From positions 1,136,740-1,200,739 of the forward strand of contig PJRA01000016.1 in assembly GCA_016987375.1 (NCBI GenBank): a stretch of DNA of 64,000 nt. Direction: 5' to 3'. A program made the translations under genes and the position numbers. This document shows, in pieces, positions 47,001-62,000 of this stretch. The notes under the pieces are model-generated. The model had not been told where the DNA came from, made no database searches, and was given only the letters and a program-made list of their open reading frames with translations. Position 1 is the stretch's first letter. The number at the start of each line of letters is the position of its first letter. Origin of the DNA: Brachionus koreanus. Its lineage: Eukaryota; Rotifera; Eurotatoria; Ploima; Brachionidae.

Positions 47001-50000
47001 GAATTGGCCGAGTCGGACCCGGACGAGTTCAATTTTAAAGAATTTTCCATAGTACCAAGTCAAGGCATTATTCCGCCTCAGAGTGAAATAAAAATTTTGC
47101 TTGAATTTGTACCTCATTTCATAAAAAAATACGAGACATACTTGATTGTTGATATTGAGAATGTGGGCGATGAATTGTTTCAATTGCCCATTAGTGCTCG
47201 TTCAACAGTGCCACAAATAGGAATTCTTACTCCTAACATTGATCTTGGTCGATGTTTTATTTATCATTCATATGAAAAAGTAATTCAATTACACAATGAG
47301 ACATCGCTCAAAGCAAGATACTATTTGCTGCCATCCAAGCCAAATGACACAATAAAATTCACAAGCAATCAAGCCGAAGGAGTAATAGAACCCAATTCGA
47401 CCAAATATGTGTCTGTATTTGCCGAATCGCTTCAATTGGGCGACATACAATCAGATTTGCTGATCAAGATAAACGGTAGTGTTGAGCCACCGCTTGTATG
47501 TAATTTTATATGCATCAGTCAAGGACCTGTGTGTCAAATATTGCCAAAAGAAATAGACTGGGGCTTGACAACTGTGCTGCAAAAGTCACCAAGGGATATT
47601 ACTATTTCAAACGAGTCGTTGATTGAGGCCAAGTTCAAAGTGAGCATGAGCAAGAGAAATTCGGCTTGGAAGGTCGAACCATCTAATGGAGTGGTCGAAC
47701 CAGGCCAGGAAATTGTCCTCCGGGCTATTTGTTACTTGATTGATAAAACTAGATACGATGATTGTATATCTATTGAAATTGAAAATGCCAATACACAAAA
47801 AATAAATGTGAAAGCTCAGGGCGCTGGAAGTTCTATTGTATCTGAGCCGAGCATTGGTAATTCAATTGATTTTGGTACTTTTTTTAGCGGTGGATGGCTT
47901 AAGCGAGTATTTAAATTGACTAATCGAAGCTCTAGACAACAAAGTTTGTCGTTTATGCCTGAAGTGACTGGCTCTAGTTTGAATAGAAAAGACAAAATGT
48001 CTAAATATGTGCCAAATACTTTGTTTAAAATAAATCCAAATCGAGTCGAGCTTAATCCTGGAGAATGCAAAGAAATAGTTGTTGAGGCGTTTGGCGAAAA
48101 GCCGCAGCTAGTTGAGGAATATTTTATTTGTAATTCAATTATTGGAAAAACAAGTGGAAAAGATAGAATTATGAGATTTAAAATTAGATGCGAGTTTGTC
48201 GCACCATTGGTCTCATTTTCAACCAAAGATCTTGTATTCAGATGCGAACATGTAATTATTTTGTCAATTTTTTTTTCTAAAAAAATTTTTTCTCTTTTAA
48301 AAAATTATTTAAAACTTTCAAAAAGAAAGTATAATTTGATTCATTTTTGGCATTGTGAATTTTAGAAGCAAAAATTTAAATTTTTTTTTTATTTAGTCTA
48401 AAATTTGTGGTGAAAAATGCATCAGCTTATACAAAATTTTTAATCACTCTATTATTTCTGTACTATAGATTTGAAATTTGATTTTTAATGATTTGGCTAT
48501 AAATGTTGTGTTTTGCAGAGAGAAATTTAGAGTAATACAAACTATTTACAAGCTGATATATTTTGCAGAACAAATTTTTAACTTTTTGCTGTGTTTTTAT
48601 GCCAAAACTTATCATGTTTTGTGATATATTAGCCAAAGAGTTCCAAAGGGTCTTTGAAAAGCTAATTTTCATTTTTTTCCTTATACATTCCTTAGAACCA
48701 TAGGGTCATTACTTTTGATTTACACTCAAGTCCATGTTTTTCCTTAACCCTTGCTTTACCCCATGTGTGAAACTAAATTAACCTTCATTCACATTCACTA
48801 TCATACATTAGTTTTCCTTTCATATATTATTGTTCAGCTTAAGCTTTGTTTTTATTGCTGAAGCTATTTGATTTCCATTTTGGTTTGAGTCTTGCAGATG
48901 CACTTTTTGCTTTCGACAGTCTACTCGCAATGTCTTTGTGTGGTCCCATAGTCGTGCTGATGATACTTCCAGTAATGTGAATATTTTAACGCTTAGCCAG
49001 AGTGTTAAGTTCCTTGTCTAAACTTATTATTTTGGTTTTGATCCCGTTTATTTTAAGTCAATTTGATTTAGCATTATTCACAAGATCTTGCGTTTTGAGG
49101 TAAATATTAGCTTCTGTACTTGCTAACAACATAAGATAATCAGCTAAGTCAAGGTCTTCAAGTCTTGTGATAAGACTTCACTGAATACCTTAGATTAGGA
49201 TTGAACTTTGAAGCTTTCAGATTGCCCTTTTTTCTAGAAGTATACTACAGAGTTTTGTCAAGTTGATGATGTTCCTTAGAACAAATATATGATCAAAACA
49301 TCCTCTTATTCTTCTTAACACCGCATGTTTCTCTCTTAGTAAACCATCCAATGACACCCTTAATCTGTCCAGAAACACACTTCAGAACCCTTTGCTTGCT
49401 ATTGCAGGATAATTCCACTCCAATGGTCGCAGATAATTTTGCAACCTTCAATTTTCATGTACTCAATGTATTATTTTTTCGATAAATCGTAAAATTTTGC
49501 AAGTTTTTCTTATTGCAAATAAAGAACTATTCAGTTAAAAAAAAATGAAAATTTTAAAATTTTTGCCAAATTTATCTTTATTAAATGAAAACAATCAATG
49601 AAAAAATTTAATTTTATTTACTTTTAAAAAAAGGATGGAAAAAGTTTACCTCCAAATGAGATTAAAAACTTGACTATATCAAATGTATCAACACTTGATC
49701 TAACTGCTCACATGTCAACCAGCTCACCATTTAGTTTGGTTGATCAAGAGACTGGAAATTTAGTGAATGAAATAATGACGAGTTTAAAAACTGGCGAATC
49801 GTTACAAATAGCCATTAACTATAACACACAATTCAAGAACGATTTGCACAATGAAGTGTCAAATGGTCTGCTTAACATTAACTATTCAGAGCACCAACAC
49901 GGCGATGCAGTCAATCTAATAGGAGAAATCTATTTTCCCAATATTCATTTGGAAATGAATCAAATTGACTTCGGTTGTATTCTAAATAACACAGAGGTCA

Positions 50001-53000
50001 CTCAAATTATTAAAATGACCAATATTGGACCATTGGAAGTAAATTACAAGTGGAAATTTGTGCTTGAAAAAGACAATATTATTTCCAATATGGCTTTGAC
50101 CGAAACTCACACAAACCGATCAATTGAATCAGATAGCAAGGATTTCAGACTTGATTTGTGCGATGTAAATGATGAAAATCAAGATGGAAACAATTTTGCC
50201 AATAGTCAAAGTCTCATTGATCAATCAAAAGCTCAAATAGAGAGCAAATTGGAAGAAATATTGGCTAGAAATGGCGAACGGGAACTTCCTACTATTGAAG
50301 AAATATTCAATATAACTCCTTTGTTCGGCACACTCAACCCTGGCGAAGTCCAGAATCTAACAGTTACTTATTTCGGCCATAAAGAAATTCAGGCTTATGT
50401 TAAAGCAGTTTGTGAAATACAAAATGGACCTGACTATGAGTTAGCTCTTCGTGGTGAAGCATCTGTTCTCAATTATGAATTAAATACAAGACAAATTAAT
50501 TTTGGAAATATTGTAAAAATTTTATTTAGAAACTTTAAAATTAAACAAAAAAAAATTCATACATATTTTTTTAAGCCTTATGATGAAATAAGTGAGGCCA
50601 CAATAACAATCAAAAATCTAGGCCGGGTTAACATCGAGTATAGTATGATTGGAATCGATTATGAAAATCACACTGAATATGTAATTGAACCAGATGTTCC
50701 CATTATTGTACCAATTAAAGTATAAATTTATTTAAAATTCAAACTGATTTAGTTTATCTTTATTTTAAAGGGTTCAATCGAAGCGGACAAAACTGAAACC
50801 CTGACTATTAAATATCTACCTGGTAGTCCGAAAAAATTCTCTAGAACATTCCAGCTGCAGATATCACATTTTGCACCGGAAGATATTTTAATTGAAGGTG
50901 ATGCGGGCTTTGCAGATATTATGCTTGATCTTCCACGTTTTGAGAGCCATGAATATACTCAACTAAAAGATGAAGCAAAAAGTTATGTGAAAAATTCTGA
51001 ACAAAAATCAGAAGTTGAATTGAATGTAATAAATTTTTTTTTAAACTTGTTCAATTTTGAATATTTTTTCCACTAAGTCTTTGCATCTGGTGCCTGAATT
51101 GGACTTGCAAGTCGAAATTGATAGATTAGCTATTCAAAATTTTGTAAAAACATACTCAGCTGATATGTTTCAAGTAGTCGCTTTGGAAAAAGACAACCAA
51201 AGCGTTGTTTCAAGTGAATCAAGTGAAAGTAATCATTCAAAAGCGCAAGAAATATTCGAACAAATGTCAAGTCCAAAACAGTCAAAACAACAATTGGCTC
51301 AGCAGCCAAAGAGCGCCATTTCAAGCAAAACATCTCTAAGCACTAAAAGTCAAATAAAAAAGAAAATAAAGTAAATCTAAAATTAGAAAAAAAAAATTAT
51401 TTATATTCTATTTTTTCTTATTCAAAGGCCATTTTTGCCTGATTATATTCTTGACTTTGGTCATGTTATCTTGGGTACAGTCAAAACCCATGTAGTTAGA
51501 GCAGCTAATATGGGCAAAATATCGGCTAGTTTTGAAATTGAAAGGCAAAATTTTTCAAAAACTGGATTTTTAATCGATCTTGAAAAAGTTCGATATTTAC
51601 CTCATGATGTCTCAGTTGAATTTGTAGTCACATTTGATCCAAGAGGTGCAAATCTTGGCCTAGGACCTGTCGAACACGTCATACCCATAAATGTATATAT
51701 TTTTAAATCTGTTTTTAAAATTTATTTTTCTTTTATTCTTTTATTGAAAATTTGTGTTTAAAGTTCTTTAGTTTTTGATTTAATGAATTTTGAAACAAAA
51801 AAGCAGTACCTAAAAATTTTGATAGATTTTTTTTGTTTTTATTAAAATTGAATTGTGAATTTGGTTTGATAATATAATAGTGACAAGTGATACAAGTTGA
51901 TACAAGCATATTTAGTATTTTTAAAGGCTACTGCCAAGTAACTTTTAAGTGCTAATTATTGGTTCAATCAAGTGAAATAAAGGTCTAAAACAACTTTTCA
52001 GGATCAAGAATTTCTTTATAAAATTTTTTTTCAATTTTCTGGTTCATTTTCTATTTTAAAATTTTTGGAATAATAATTTTTTATAGCTTAAAGATTTAAA
52101 AAAAAAAAAAATTAGCTAAAAACTTTTTGAATTTTGGGCAAATTCAAGCTTCTGATCAAGTTAAATTATTATTCAAAAAAATTTTTTGAATATTTCTTGA
52201 GTAAAAAAATTGTTGCCGAAGCATATTTTCAAAGTTAACATTTAATGTTTGATTTTATTTTTTAGTGTACATTAACCAAATGGTTATTTAAAGTGTTTAG
52301 CCTACCTGCTTGTAAATTTTTGTCTTCCAAATGTTTTTTTCTACATTTAAATAAGAGAAAAATTCGCATGAAAACAAATTAAATAAGTCAAATAGTTCTA
52401 AAACAAATAATTTATTAATAAAAATTATTTTATTATAAAAAAAAATCAAAAAAATTTTTTATTCAAGATTGCCAATGGACCGATTGTAAATCTTCGTCTC
52501 AAAGCCAATGTAACAATGCCAGACTTGCAAATTTCAGATGACATAGTCGATTTTTCTGATGTAAAATGTGGTGAATGTAAAATAATAACAGTTCAACTGA
52601 ACAATCACAAAGAAGTGAGATGTGACTGGTCAGCGTCCTATTTGCCCAAAAAAGAGGAAAAATTTACGCCAATGCATCTAAAACGAAAGAAAAAACTTGA
52701 ATCTGAGCAAAATAGGCCGAAAATATATGAAATTATGCCACCTAGCGGCATCCTAATGCCCGGTCAAAAGGCCAATATACAGATAAAATTCATGCCAACC
52801 GAGGAAAAAAGCTACGAAGAGAGACTAACGATTCGCATGGCTCAAAGCAGTCAGCGTTTGATGATTCTTTGCAAGGGAAAAGGCCTAGAACCGAGGATCG
52901 AGCTGAGCAAAAATTCGATTGAGTTCGATCCAATTTTGCCTCATAGTGCCGGCGATGAGCAAGAAGTCAAAATATGCAACCCGTGTACCTATCCGATTGA

Positions 53001-56000
53001 AATTTACAATTTAGAATTTGACAAAAATTATCTTGAAGATGAAAGAATTTTGAGAATAATACGCGGCTATGACGAGTACAACACGATTCTATTGCCGCCT
53101 AGAAACGTTGGAGAAAAATTGCCCATCGAATTGTACGATTATTACGAAGACCAGCAAAAAAAACTCGAAGAAGAAGATCAAAAACAAAAACAGCTTCTAA
53201 ATGACACTATAAACGAAATAGAAAACACCGAGACAAACGAAAAACAAGACGAAAAAATCGAATCGTCCAACTCTCAACAAGCAGTTGGCGATGTGGAAAA
53301 AAATCCCGTATTTGACTCGATAGCCAGATACCTGGGCATAGATTTGTCGAGTGAAGGACGGGCTGCTCGCAACAGACGCGGAGTCTCTATGGTTGTTCAT
53401 GGACCACCACTTTCAGGAAAGAGTCAAGCTGCAGTGGCTCTGGCTAAGCACTATGAATGCGCATTGCTTACTTTAGACTCAATAATAATCGAAGCTATGG
53501 CCGGCAGCACTTCGGGAGCAGCGGCCAAAGCTCGTCAATTTTGTGCCGAAGCAGCTACCAAAATGGCTGAAGAAGAAAAAGCCGAGTTGGCCAAAAACAC
53601 TGTGACTGGTCAAAATACTGCCAATTTGGCTGGCGGTTTGAGTGTCGAGGCTCTTGCTCAGCATTCAATCAGTGTCGGTGGTAATCCTGGCGGCAGCAAA
53701 AAGACATCAGTGGCTGGTGATTCTCATGCTAACATTAAATTGGGCAAAAAACTAAAGGGTGATGCATCCAATGCAGACCAATCGTCTAATCATGTAAATA
53801 AATTTTTTTTGTTTTTGATTGTCTTAAGAATTTTATCTTAATTCAAAAAAAATATTTGACTTTTATTTTTTTTTTTTTGTTGATCAAATTTTTTAATTAA
53901 TATTGAATTTTCAAAAATGTTTATTAAACAAAAAAATTATAGCCTAAAACAAGTCTAACATAAGTCTTTTTTTTAAATTGAGTTTAATAAAAAAAAAAGT
54001 TTTCAATTCTTTACAAATAATTTTAGCTTCTAATTAAATCTTCAAAAGCTCTCTTTTTGTAAAAAACTTCTTTGTACGACCATTAAAGCTCTCTAAAGTA
54101 TTATTTGTTGAAGTAAAGCCCGAAACTGAAACGAAAATTTGCCAATTGTTCCATTCACTTTCAACATATTGTTTTTTAAAATAGTCACCAAATGGCTTAA
54201 GATCAGGTATTTTGTTCCACCGACTAAAGGTCTTGATTGAAAGAAATTCATTCATTCGATTTTTATGCTTTAATAAAAAAAAAATTTTAAATTTTTATTC
54301 ATCATTGCGATGGTATAATTTCTTATGCTTTATTATTTTTTTAAGCGTCAAAAACCGACGTCAAAAAATTTAGTTTATTTGTGGCAAATAAATTGGACAA
54401 AGTAAAACTTTTAGATCAAATTTCATTTTTCAAAAATGATCAAAACATTATATTAAATTTTATCGCAGATTTTTGCATTTTTTCTAGATTTCAAAGATTT
54501 ATTTTTAAACTTTTGAAAAAGGATTGTGATTTCTAAAAATGAATTGAAATTTAATTGCGCATTTAAAATATTTCGATGATTTTTGAACAATGAAATTTGA
54601 TCCAAAATTGGGCGCTATGAATTCTGGAACTAAAATTAATAGCAATAACTTATAATTTTAACTTATAATCTAAGTTAAAACATATTCAAAACATTAATTT
54701 GCAAAGAGTAGCTATTCTTAATTCAGCTGATTCATTTTTCAGAATGACAGAAAATCTTTTTCATTCTATTATGGCTTTGATATTTGATTTTTTTTTAAAA
54801 TTTTTTTCTTCAATAAGCCTAAGCTTGTTTTAAACTCAATTAAAAAAAGCTAATGGAAAAACATTTTCTTCTGATTAGATTTTGCAGAAAAAAATTTTTA
54901 TTTTTAATAAAAATTAAATAAATATATTAAGAAAAATAATTTTTTTTAAAGCCATCTACACCACCACCATTGTCTGGACCAGTAGCGAGAAAACTGAGCA
55001 TATCGACCAATCTGTTTAGCAACGAAGATGGATTCATGAGCACAGTTCTTCCAGAAGAAGTTCTAGTCGAAATTTTGAGCGAAAGATTTATGCTTTCGGA
55101 CTGCAACAAGGGAATCATTATCGATGGTCTGGACACTTTATTTGCCCAGAACAATCTTTTGGCTGCTACCGCTGTTCTAAAGGCGTTCAATAATAGAAGA
55201 TACATTTACTTTTTAATAATAAAATCGGACTATCAAAAATACAAGGCCGAGTTGGCTAAGCTTCAAGAAGAAAAAGAAAGACTTAGAAAAGAGCAAGAGC
55301 TAAGAGAGCAACGCGAAATTGAAGAAATGGACGAGGACACTTACAATTCATTGCCGTCCGAGAGGCGAAAATTGATTGATGAACGATTTTTGACTACCAA
55401 AAAGCAGCGATTGAAAAAAGAGGCTGAGGAAAAGGCTGCTGAAAGGGAGCGCATAGAAAAAGAGCTTGCTGAGCAGCAAGCCAGAATGGAAGAAGAAAAA
55501 CAGTGAGATTGACTTTTTTTTTAAAGCTTTTTAAGCTAAAAAAATTAATTTTATCCAAGGAAAAAAAAGAAAAAAACAATTTCTGGAAAAGAAAGTGATA
55601 AAAAATCAACACTTCAAAATCAAGCAAATGCTGGTAAAAAAGAAAATCCAAAAGAAAATAAGGAACAAAAAATGGAGGCTAAAAATGAGACCAAAACTGC
55701 TCAACCAAATGGAACTGAACGACCTCATACTCGAATGTCTGCCGACGAAAATGCTGATAAACCGAAAAAAAATGCCAAAAACACTGACGAAGATTCAATG
55801 GTAAAAGAAAAAATAGTCGATCCCGAAGAAGAGAAGCGAAAAGAAGCTGAAAAATTTTTACAACAAAGATTCAAAACATTTGATATACACTTTAAAGAAT
55901 TGTGCAATTTATTAGAAGCTTGGGATAGAACTCAGGGCACGGTGTTTAGACAACCATCGCCATCTGAAAAATCAGATCCTGATGATCATTTACCAAAAAA

Positions 56001-59000
56001 AGGAACCAAAGCTAAAAGTAAGTTTTTTTTTTTCATTTTTCTACTATTTATTATTAAAAATATAAATCAATAAAATCAAAAATATGCTAATTTCGTTAAA
56101 TAATTCTTAAACACAATCTAAGGACTGATATTTTTTGTTTGTCTATTTGTATCGAACCAAAGCTTAATTAGATTGAAATTTACTCAAGTATGAAATAAAT
56201 TATATGATTTAATTATATTTTAAGACCATTGATTAATGATGCATGTTGTCTACTTGTAAATTAATTTACTTCTTTCCTTATCTTTTTTAGACCAAGTTAT
56301 TACAAAATATAAAAAAAAAATTCTATTTAATTTTAAAAACAATTGGTCAAATTATTTGCTTATAAAAAAATTTTATTTAAATTTTGGATATTTATGCAAT
56401 ATTTTTGCACTAAATTTTGATAAATTGTTAAAAGTGAATAAAAGCTCTTGATCCTTTGAATCTCAATTTTGAATTTAATTTAAAATTTTTTTTTTCAATT
56501 TTGTGAACAATTGAAAAATAATGATAAAAATTATAAGCTAGAGGAGAACATATGGGAAGTGAGATTAGAAGTAGTTTTTGAATGTATTAAGTGACAATAG
56601 AAATATTGTAATAACTATTATTTTATTAAATGAAAAAGATAACTATAAGAATAAAATAGAGTTACTTAAATATGCATTTAAGTACGTAATCAGATTTTTA
56701 ACAAGAATAAAGACACATCTACAAATTGCCAAAAAGCTAATAAATGAATTTTAATATTTAATTATAGTAGTTAAATTATTCAAGACATCATCTAATAATA
56801 CGAAAGTTTCGCTATGGTAGATATTTTTCTGCAAAAAAATGAATACTCTAGTTCTTAAAATAAGACTTTTTTCTTTTTTTTTATTTTTGTTTTAATTAAT
56901 TCAATTTTTTATTTTTATTAGTATTTTTGACGTGAAGAGCTTTAGCTCGATACAAATAAAAAAAATAAAAAAATTTCTTAGACATTTCTAATTTCATTTA
57001 ACTGCTTAAAAAAAATTAAAAAAATAATATTCATGATCTAGTATCCGAAAGTATTCTTACGAAATTAATTTACTTTTAAAATAATTAAAATTTCTCAAGG
57101 AAATTTGAAAAAAAAATGTTATCATCTAGACGCTATTTTAAATATATATTATTTTTCGTTCATATGGGCAGGTAAGCTGTCTGTTGTAAAACTCTAAATG
57201 GTCCTCTTCGTCAACCAAGACCTCTTTTTAAATAATGTACTATTTTAAAAAAAAAATTTTTGTTCTTAGATAAAGAAAAAGAGAAAAAAGAAAAAGAGAG
57301 AGCCGAAGCAGAGAAACTAAAGGCAGAAGCGGAAAAACAACAACAACAACTACTTCAACAGCAACAACATCACCAAGAGGAAGATGGCGAAAATCAGGAT
57401 CCAAATCAAAACATGCAAAACGAAGACAAAAAAGATGATCTTATAGGAGTTCCATGTGTAATATTGGACAATTTCAACAAGTCTGAATTGGACGAGGTCT
57501 ACAAGCATCCAAAATTTCCTCCAATTTCTGAAGTTTTAGATGGCATGGGTCTCGGTCCCAAAGGTCCACCAATTCCTCCACCAGCCACTTTTGCAGTTGT
57601 GCCCTATCCAGTCTATAGAAAAGCACCAGCTGGCGCAGAGTTCAGCCACTATATTTTTGTAACCAACAACGAAAACGATCCGTAGGGCTTTTTTTAATTA
57701 AAAAAAAAAACTAAAGAAATTTTTTTTTTAATTTAATTTAGAAATTTAATTCCGGACATAAAACCCAAGCAAGAAATAAGCATTATTCCAGAGGGCAGTG
57801 CACTTGAAGGTGAAAAAACACCTGATAACCCTTCGGGCAAATCCAAGTCACATAAATCGCTGAAAACAGGCATTTCTCGCAATGAGTCACGTACAACAAG
57901 TCTTGAAATGCAGCGACGAGCCAGCGGAGAACGCAAACGAACAGATTCGCGCGTAAATAAGCGAGACGCTGGTGCTCAGTCGCCAAACCGTGGCTCGTCA
58001 AGCTTGAGCGGCAATAAAGTCGAAGATCCAGCTGACGGTAGTGCGTCCATAGACGGAAGTTCCATTGAAAAGCCAAGTCAAAAGCTTCAAAGATTTAGAT
58101 GGATTTTGCCACCAAATGCCGAACTATCCATAAGACTGAGATTTACTTCGGAGGAAACTGGCCAGTTTGATCAAACACTTAACTTTGAAATAGTCGGCAC
58201 AAGACGAAGATATCAACTGCACTGTCGTGGTATATGCACTTTTCCAACAATTAGTCGCGAGCCTAGAATTGTGTTCAATAGCCGCAAGAAAACCAAAGAG
58301 CCAAATGAAATAATACATAAAAAATATGTGCTTAGTGAAGACGTGTTTGACTTTGGACCTCTCTTGATTGGAAACAACAAGGACAGATGCAAGGAAGGAA
58401 AATTTCCAGAGTATGTAGAGAATATGAACATTCAAAATGTTTCACCATTGGATGCTGAAGTTAGTTTTTGTTTTCTTGATGACACAAACGACAAAGCAGA
58501 CAGCTGTTTCTTTTTGGAACCATCTGAGTTAGTCCTAAAGCCAAACGAGACTAAGCAATTGAGAGTATATGCTTGTCCGCGCGATGCCAAAGTCTACACA
58601 GACTCACTCATTTGCTGCGTGAAAGAAAATCCAGAGCCAATTACGTTCCAAGTGGCTTGTCACGGCCAAAAACCCGAATTGGTCTTGGACAAGAAAGAAT
58701 TCAATTTTAAACAAGTTCTTTTGCACCGCAAAGACTCCAAAGAGATCAAAATGACAAATAACACATTGATTGCTGTGCAGTGGCGTCTAGAAGGCGTTGA
58801 TCTGCTCGGAGAAGAGTTTGTTTGCAGCCAGATTAGCGGAGTAATTGAACCATTTCAATCATTTAACTTGGTAATGCACTTCAGGGCTCTCAGACCTCTT
58901 AACATCACTCCCAAGGATAAGAAAATTCTCAAATTGCTCGTATCATCTGTGAACAGTTTTCTTGGATTTATGGAAAATCATTCGATTATGGTTATTGCTG

Positions 59001-62000
59001 AAGCGTATGATGTTGCTTTGGAAATCAATTTGCCAAAGGGAAATGATGGCGGACTCGAGTTCGGAAATGTACGAGTCAACAATGAGAGCAAATTGAATTG
59101 TACTCTGAAAAATAAGGGAAAATTTCCCATTAAGTTCAATTTTTTGACCGAGTCTACCGGTCCTAACACGGTCGAATTGCTCAAATATTTAACTGTATCG
59201 CCAGCATTTGGCGATCTGCCCGGTTCGGACAAAAACTCTCAAAATCAAACCATATCAGTCACTGTACATCCAAAAAAAGAAATATTTGTCAAAGATGCGC
59301 CTGTTCTTAAGTGTCAAATTATAGAGCCGTCTATGAATGACGGATCGGTTATAGCCAACATTCCAATTAAAATATCTCTCAAAGCAATTGTCAGCAAGTA
59401 TGCTTTTTTTTTCTTCTTTTTTTTTCTAATTTAATCAAGTCAAAAAAATAAAATATTTTATTAAAATTTTATTAAATTTTAAAGATTTTCGATTACTCCT
59501 CAATCTGAAATAAACTTTGGAGCCATTTTGAACAACACAAGACGCCAAGAAAGATTTGTAATCGAGAACAAAGGAGAATTAGACTTCAAATTCACAATAT
59601 CAAAGTACTCGCCTGAATCGCTCAAAAGTCAATCAAAGTAAGTTAAATTTGATTCGAGTAACTTTGACAAATACATGCACAATTAATGCTTGTACTAATT
59701 TTTAAAAAAAAATTTTTTTCAAGTATTCTCGATTTACCTGAATCGGACTCTAATCCGGATGTAAATCCATTAATTAAACAAAGGTACAGCTCAATGAGCA
59801 AGATCGGCTCTAAGCCGAATATTTTTCTCAGGTAGACTTGGAAATCTAGGTTTTTAACGCTTTTAGCATTGCATGAATTGTTTGTGTTTGTTTTGGACCT
59901 TGTGGATCTTGTTTGGGCTGGTCATTTGCTTTATATTTAAAACAAAATATATATTAAGCTAAGGCTTTATCTAAATGTCTCTAAAATTAATAGAATTTTT
60001 AATTTTACAAGTTTTTTATTAGTTTTAGTTTTATTAGATTTTTTTTTTTAAAATTGAAAAATTTATAAATAATTTTGTTAATAAATTAAGACTGCATAAT
60101 GGTCTATGGCGTACTTTAAAAACAAGAGAAAAAAATTTTCTCTTAAATTTTGAAAAAAACTTATTTCAAAATTTAACTTTTTAGTTAGAAAGCTTTTTTT
60201 TCTTGAGGTATAAAAATCATTTAGCAAAATGTATATATATAGCTATAAAATTACAGATATTTTTAAATTTTTAACGAAAAAAAAATTCAGTTTTATTGTA
60301 GAAATGAAAATATAACTTAATAAAAAATAAAAATAAAAAAAAAATTTCTTTGAATTTCTAATAATTTAATATGCTTCTCAAATAATTCCAGTAATGTTCT
60401 ATGAAAATGAAATTTGCCATCCACCAAGAAAAAATAGGGAGAAATCAAAAGACTTTAGGATGATCTGTTGGAAAAAAAAAGCTGATGAAAATAAATAATT
60501 CTCGAAAAGAGAGACCATTTTTTAAAATTGTCTGACTTTTTTCCATAAAACAATTTCACAACAAATTACATTTCTTTATAATAATAGTAAAAATTAAGTA
60601 GCCAATTTTAAAATTTGTCATTAATTACTAATTTGCTAACGAGTGAAAAATTAATATTTTTTTATCTCTAATTTTAAAATGTTTAATAAAATTTAAAAAA
60701 CATTTATTTACTAAAAAAAAATTGATTAATCTTAGTGATAGATATATATTTTTCAATTATTTAAATGCTAGTTTTTAAAATAAAATTTTAAATTTATAGA
60801 GATGCAAATCAAAATCAGGCAAGACTACAGTGTGGTGTGTACACAGTTACACCAGCTTATGGCATCCTGCTGCCTCAAGGCGGCCATCAGATCATAACAG
60901 TAGACTGCGGGCCAGATACACCTGGTCAATTTCAAGAAGACCTGCTAATTGATATTGTCGACAGAGACATGAATCAGTACCCGAATGGCATTGTCTACAA
61001 ACTAGCTTGTGAGTCTGTGCAGCCAAGTATTTTGAGCTCTAATGAAATATTCGAAGAGCACACCATTGTGCCTTCATTATCTTCGTTCAATCCGAAAATA
61101 ATGGGTGTCGGAATTTATGTCGAGGACGAGAACAAGTTTTTTTTCAACAATGTGATTGTGAATCGAACGACCAAGGCTCGATTTAAACTCATGAATAACA
61201 ACAAAATACCAATTGATGTCAATTTAAGCTTAAGCAACAAACCGTCAAGCACTAAAACAACTCGACAGCAAATGCTAGCCGAGTCAGTGTTTGAAATTGA
61301 GCCGTCCAAAGTTCAAATAGCTCCATTTTCTCACATATATGCCATTGTTTCTTTCACTCCAACATCAATGACTTCTTACAATGCATTTTTTGAAGCCTCT
61401 CTCGAAACTCTCAATTCAAATGTTAAAAATAAAACAATTAATTTTGAAATTTATGGCGACGGCAATTTGCCACGTTTCACCATTCTTAAGCCCAGCACAC
61501 GCAACAAAAAAGGTCAAACTATGATGCTATTTAAACGATGCATCGTGAATAGCAGCGAAAGTCAACAGCTAGTGCTTGCCAATGACGGAAATTTGGCTGC
61601 CAAAGTTAACTTTCATTTAATAGATCCTGATTCGGGATTTAATCTAAAACCTATTGAAAAAAGAGGAGTTGTTTTGAATGAAAAATCAGTGTCCTCGGTG
61701 GTAATTGAGCCAAATAGTCAAATGACTTTTACAGTAATGTGCTCTCCAAAATTAGTTCAAACATATCAAGCATCGCTGCAATTGACTGTGAATGACAATC
61801 AATTTGAAGACACAATGATTCAAATGATTGGCGAAGGATATATGGAAGATGTGATCATAGAAAACATGCATAGTTTGTCCAATTTGGAAGAGGATGAAAT
61901 GCTGTCTGACGAGGATGCGTGTGCCATCAAGCCAAATGTAATTAATTTTGGTGATGTGTACACAAATGATAAAAAGCAATTGTTGTTTACAATGAGAAAT

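Noticed and set aside
51057..51077. Upstream start of the frame before HYDIN exon 8 (51057)
   Set aside because: These bases are the end of a 52-base intron: a GTAATA donor follows exon 7 and a CACTAAG acceptor precedes the conserved LHLVPELDLQVE segment.
53197..53400. Minus-strand frames opposite HYDIN exon 10
   Set aside because: Antisense shadows of the conserved adenylate-kinase-like domain.
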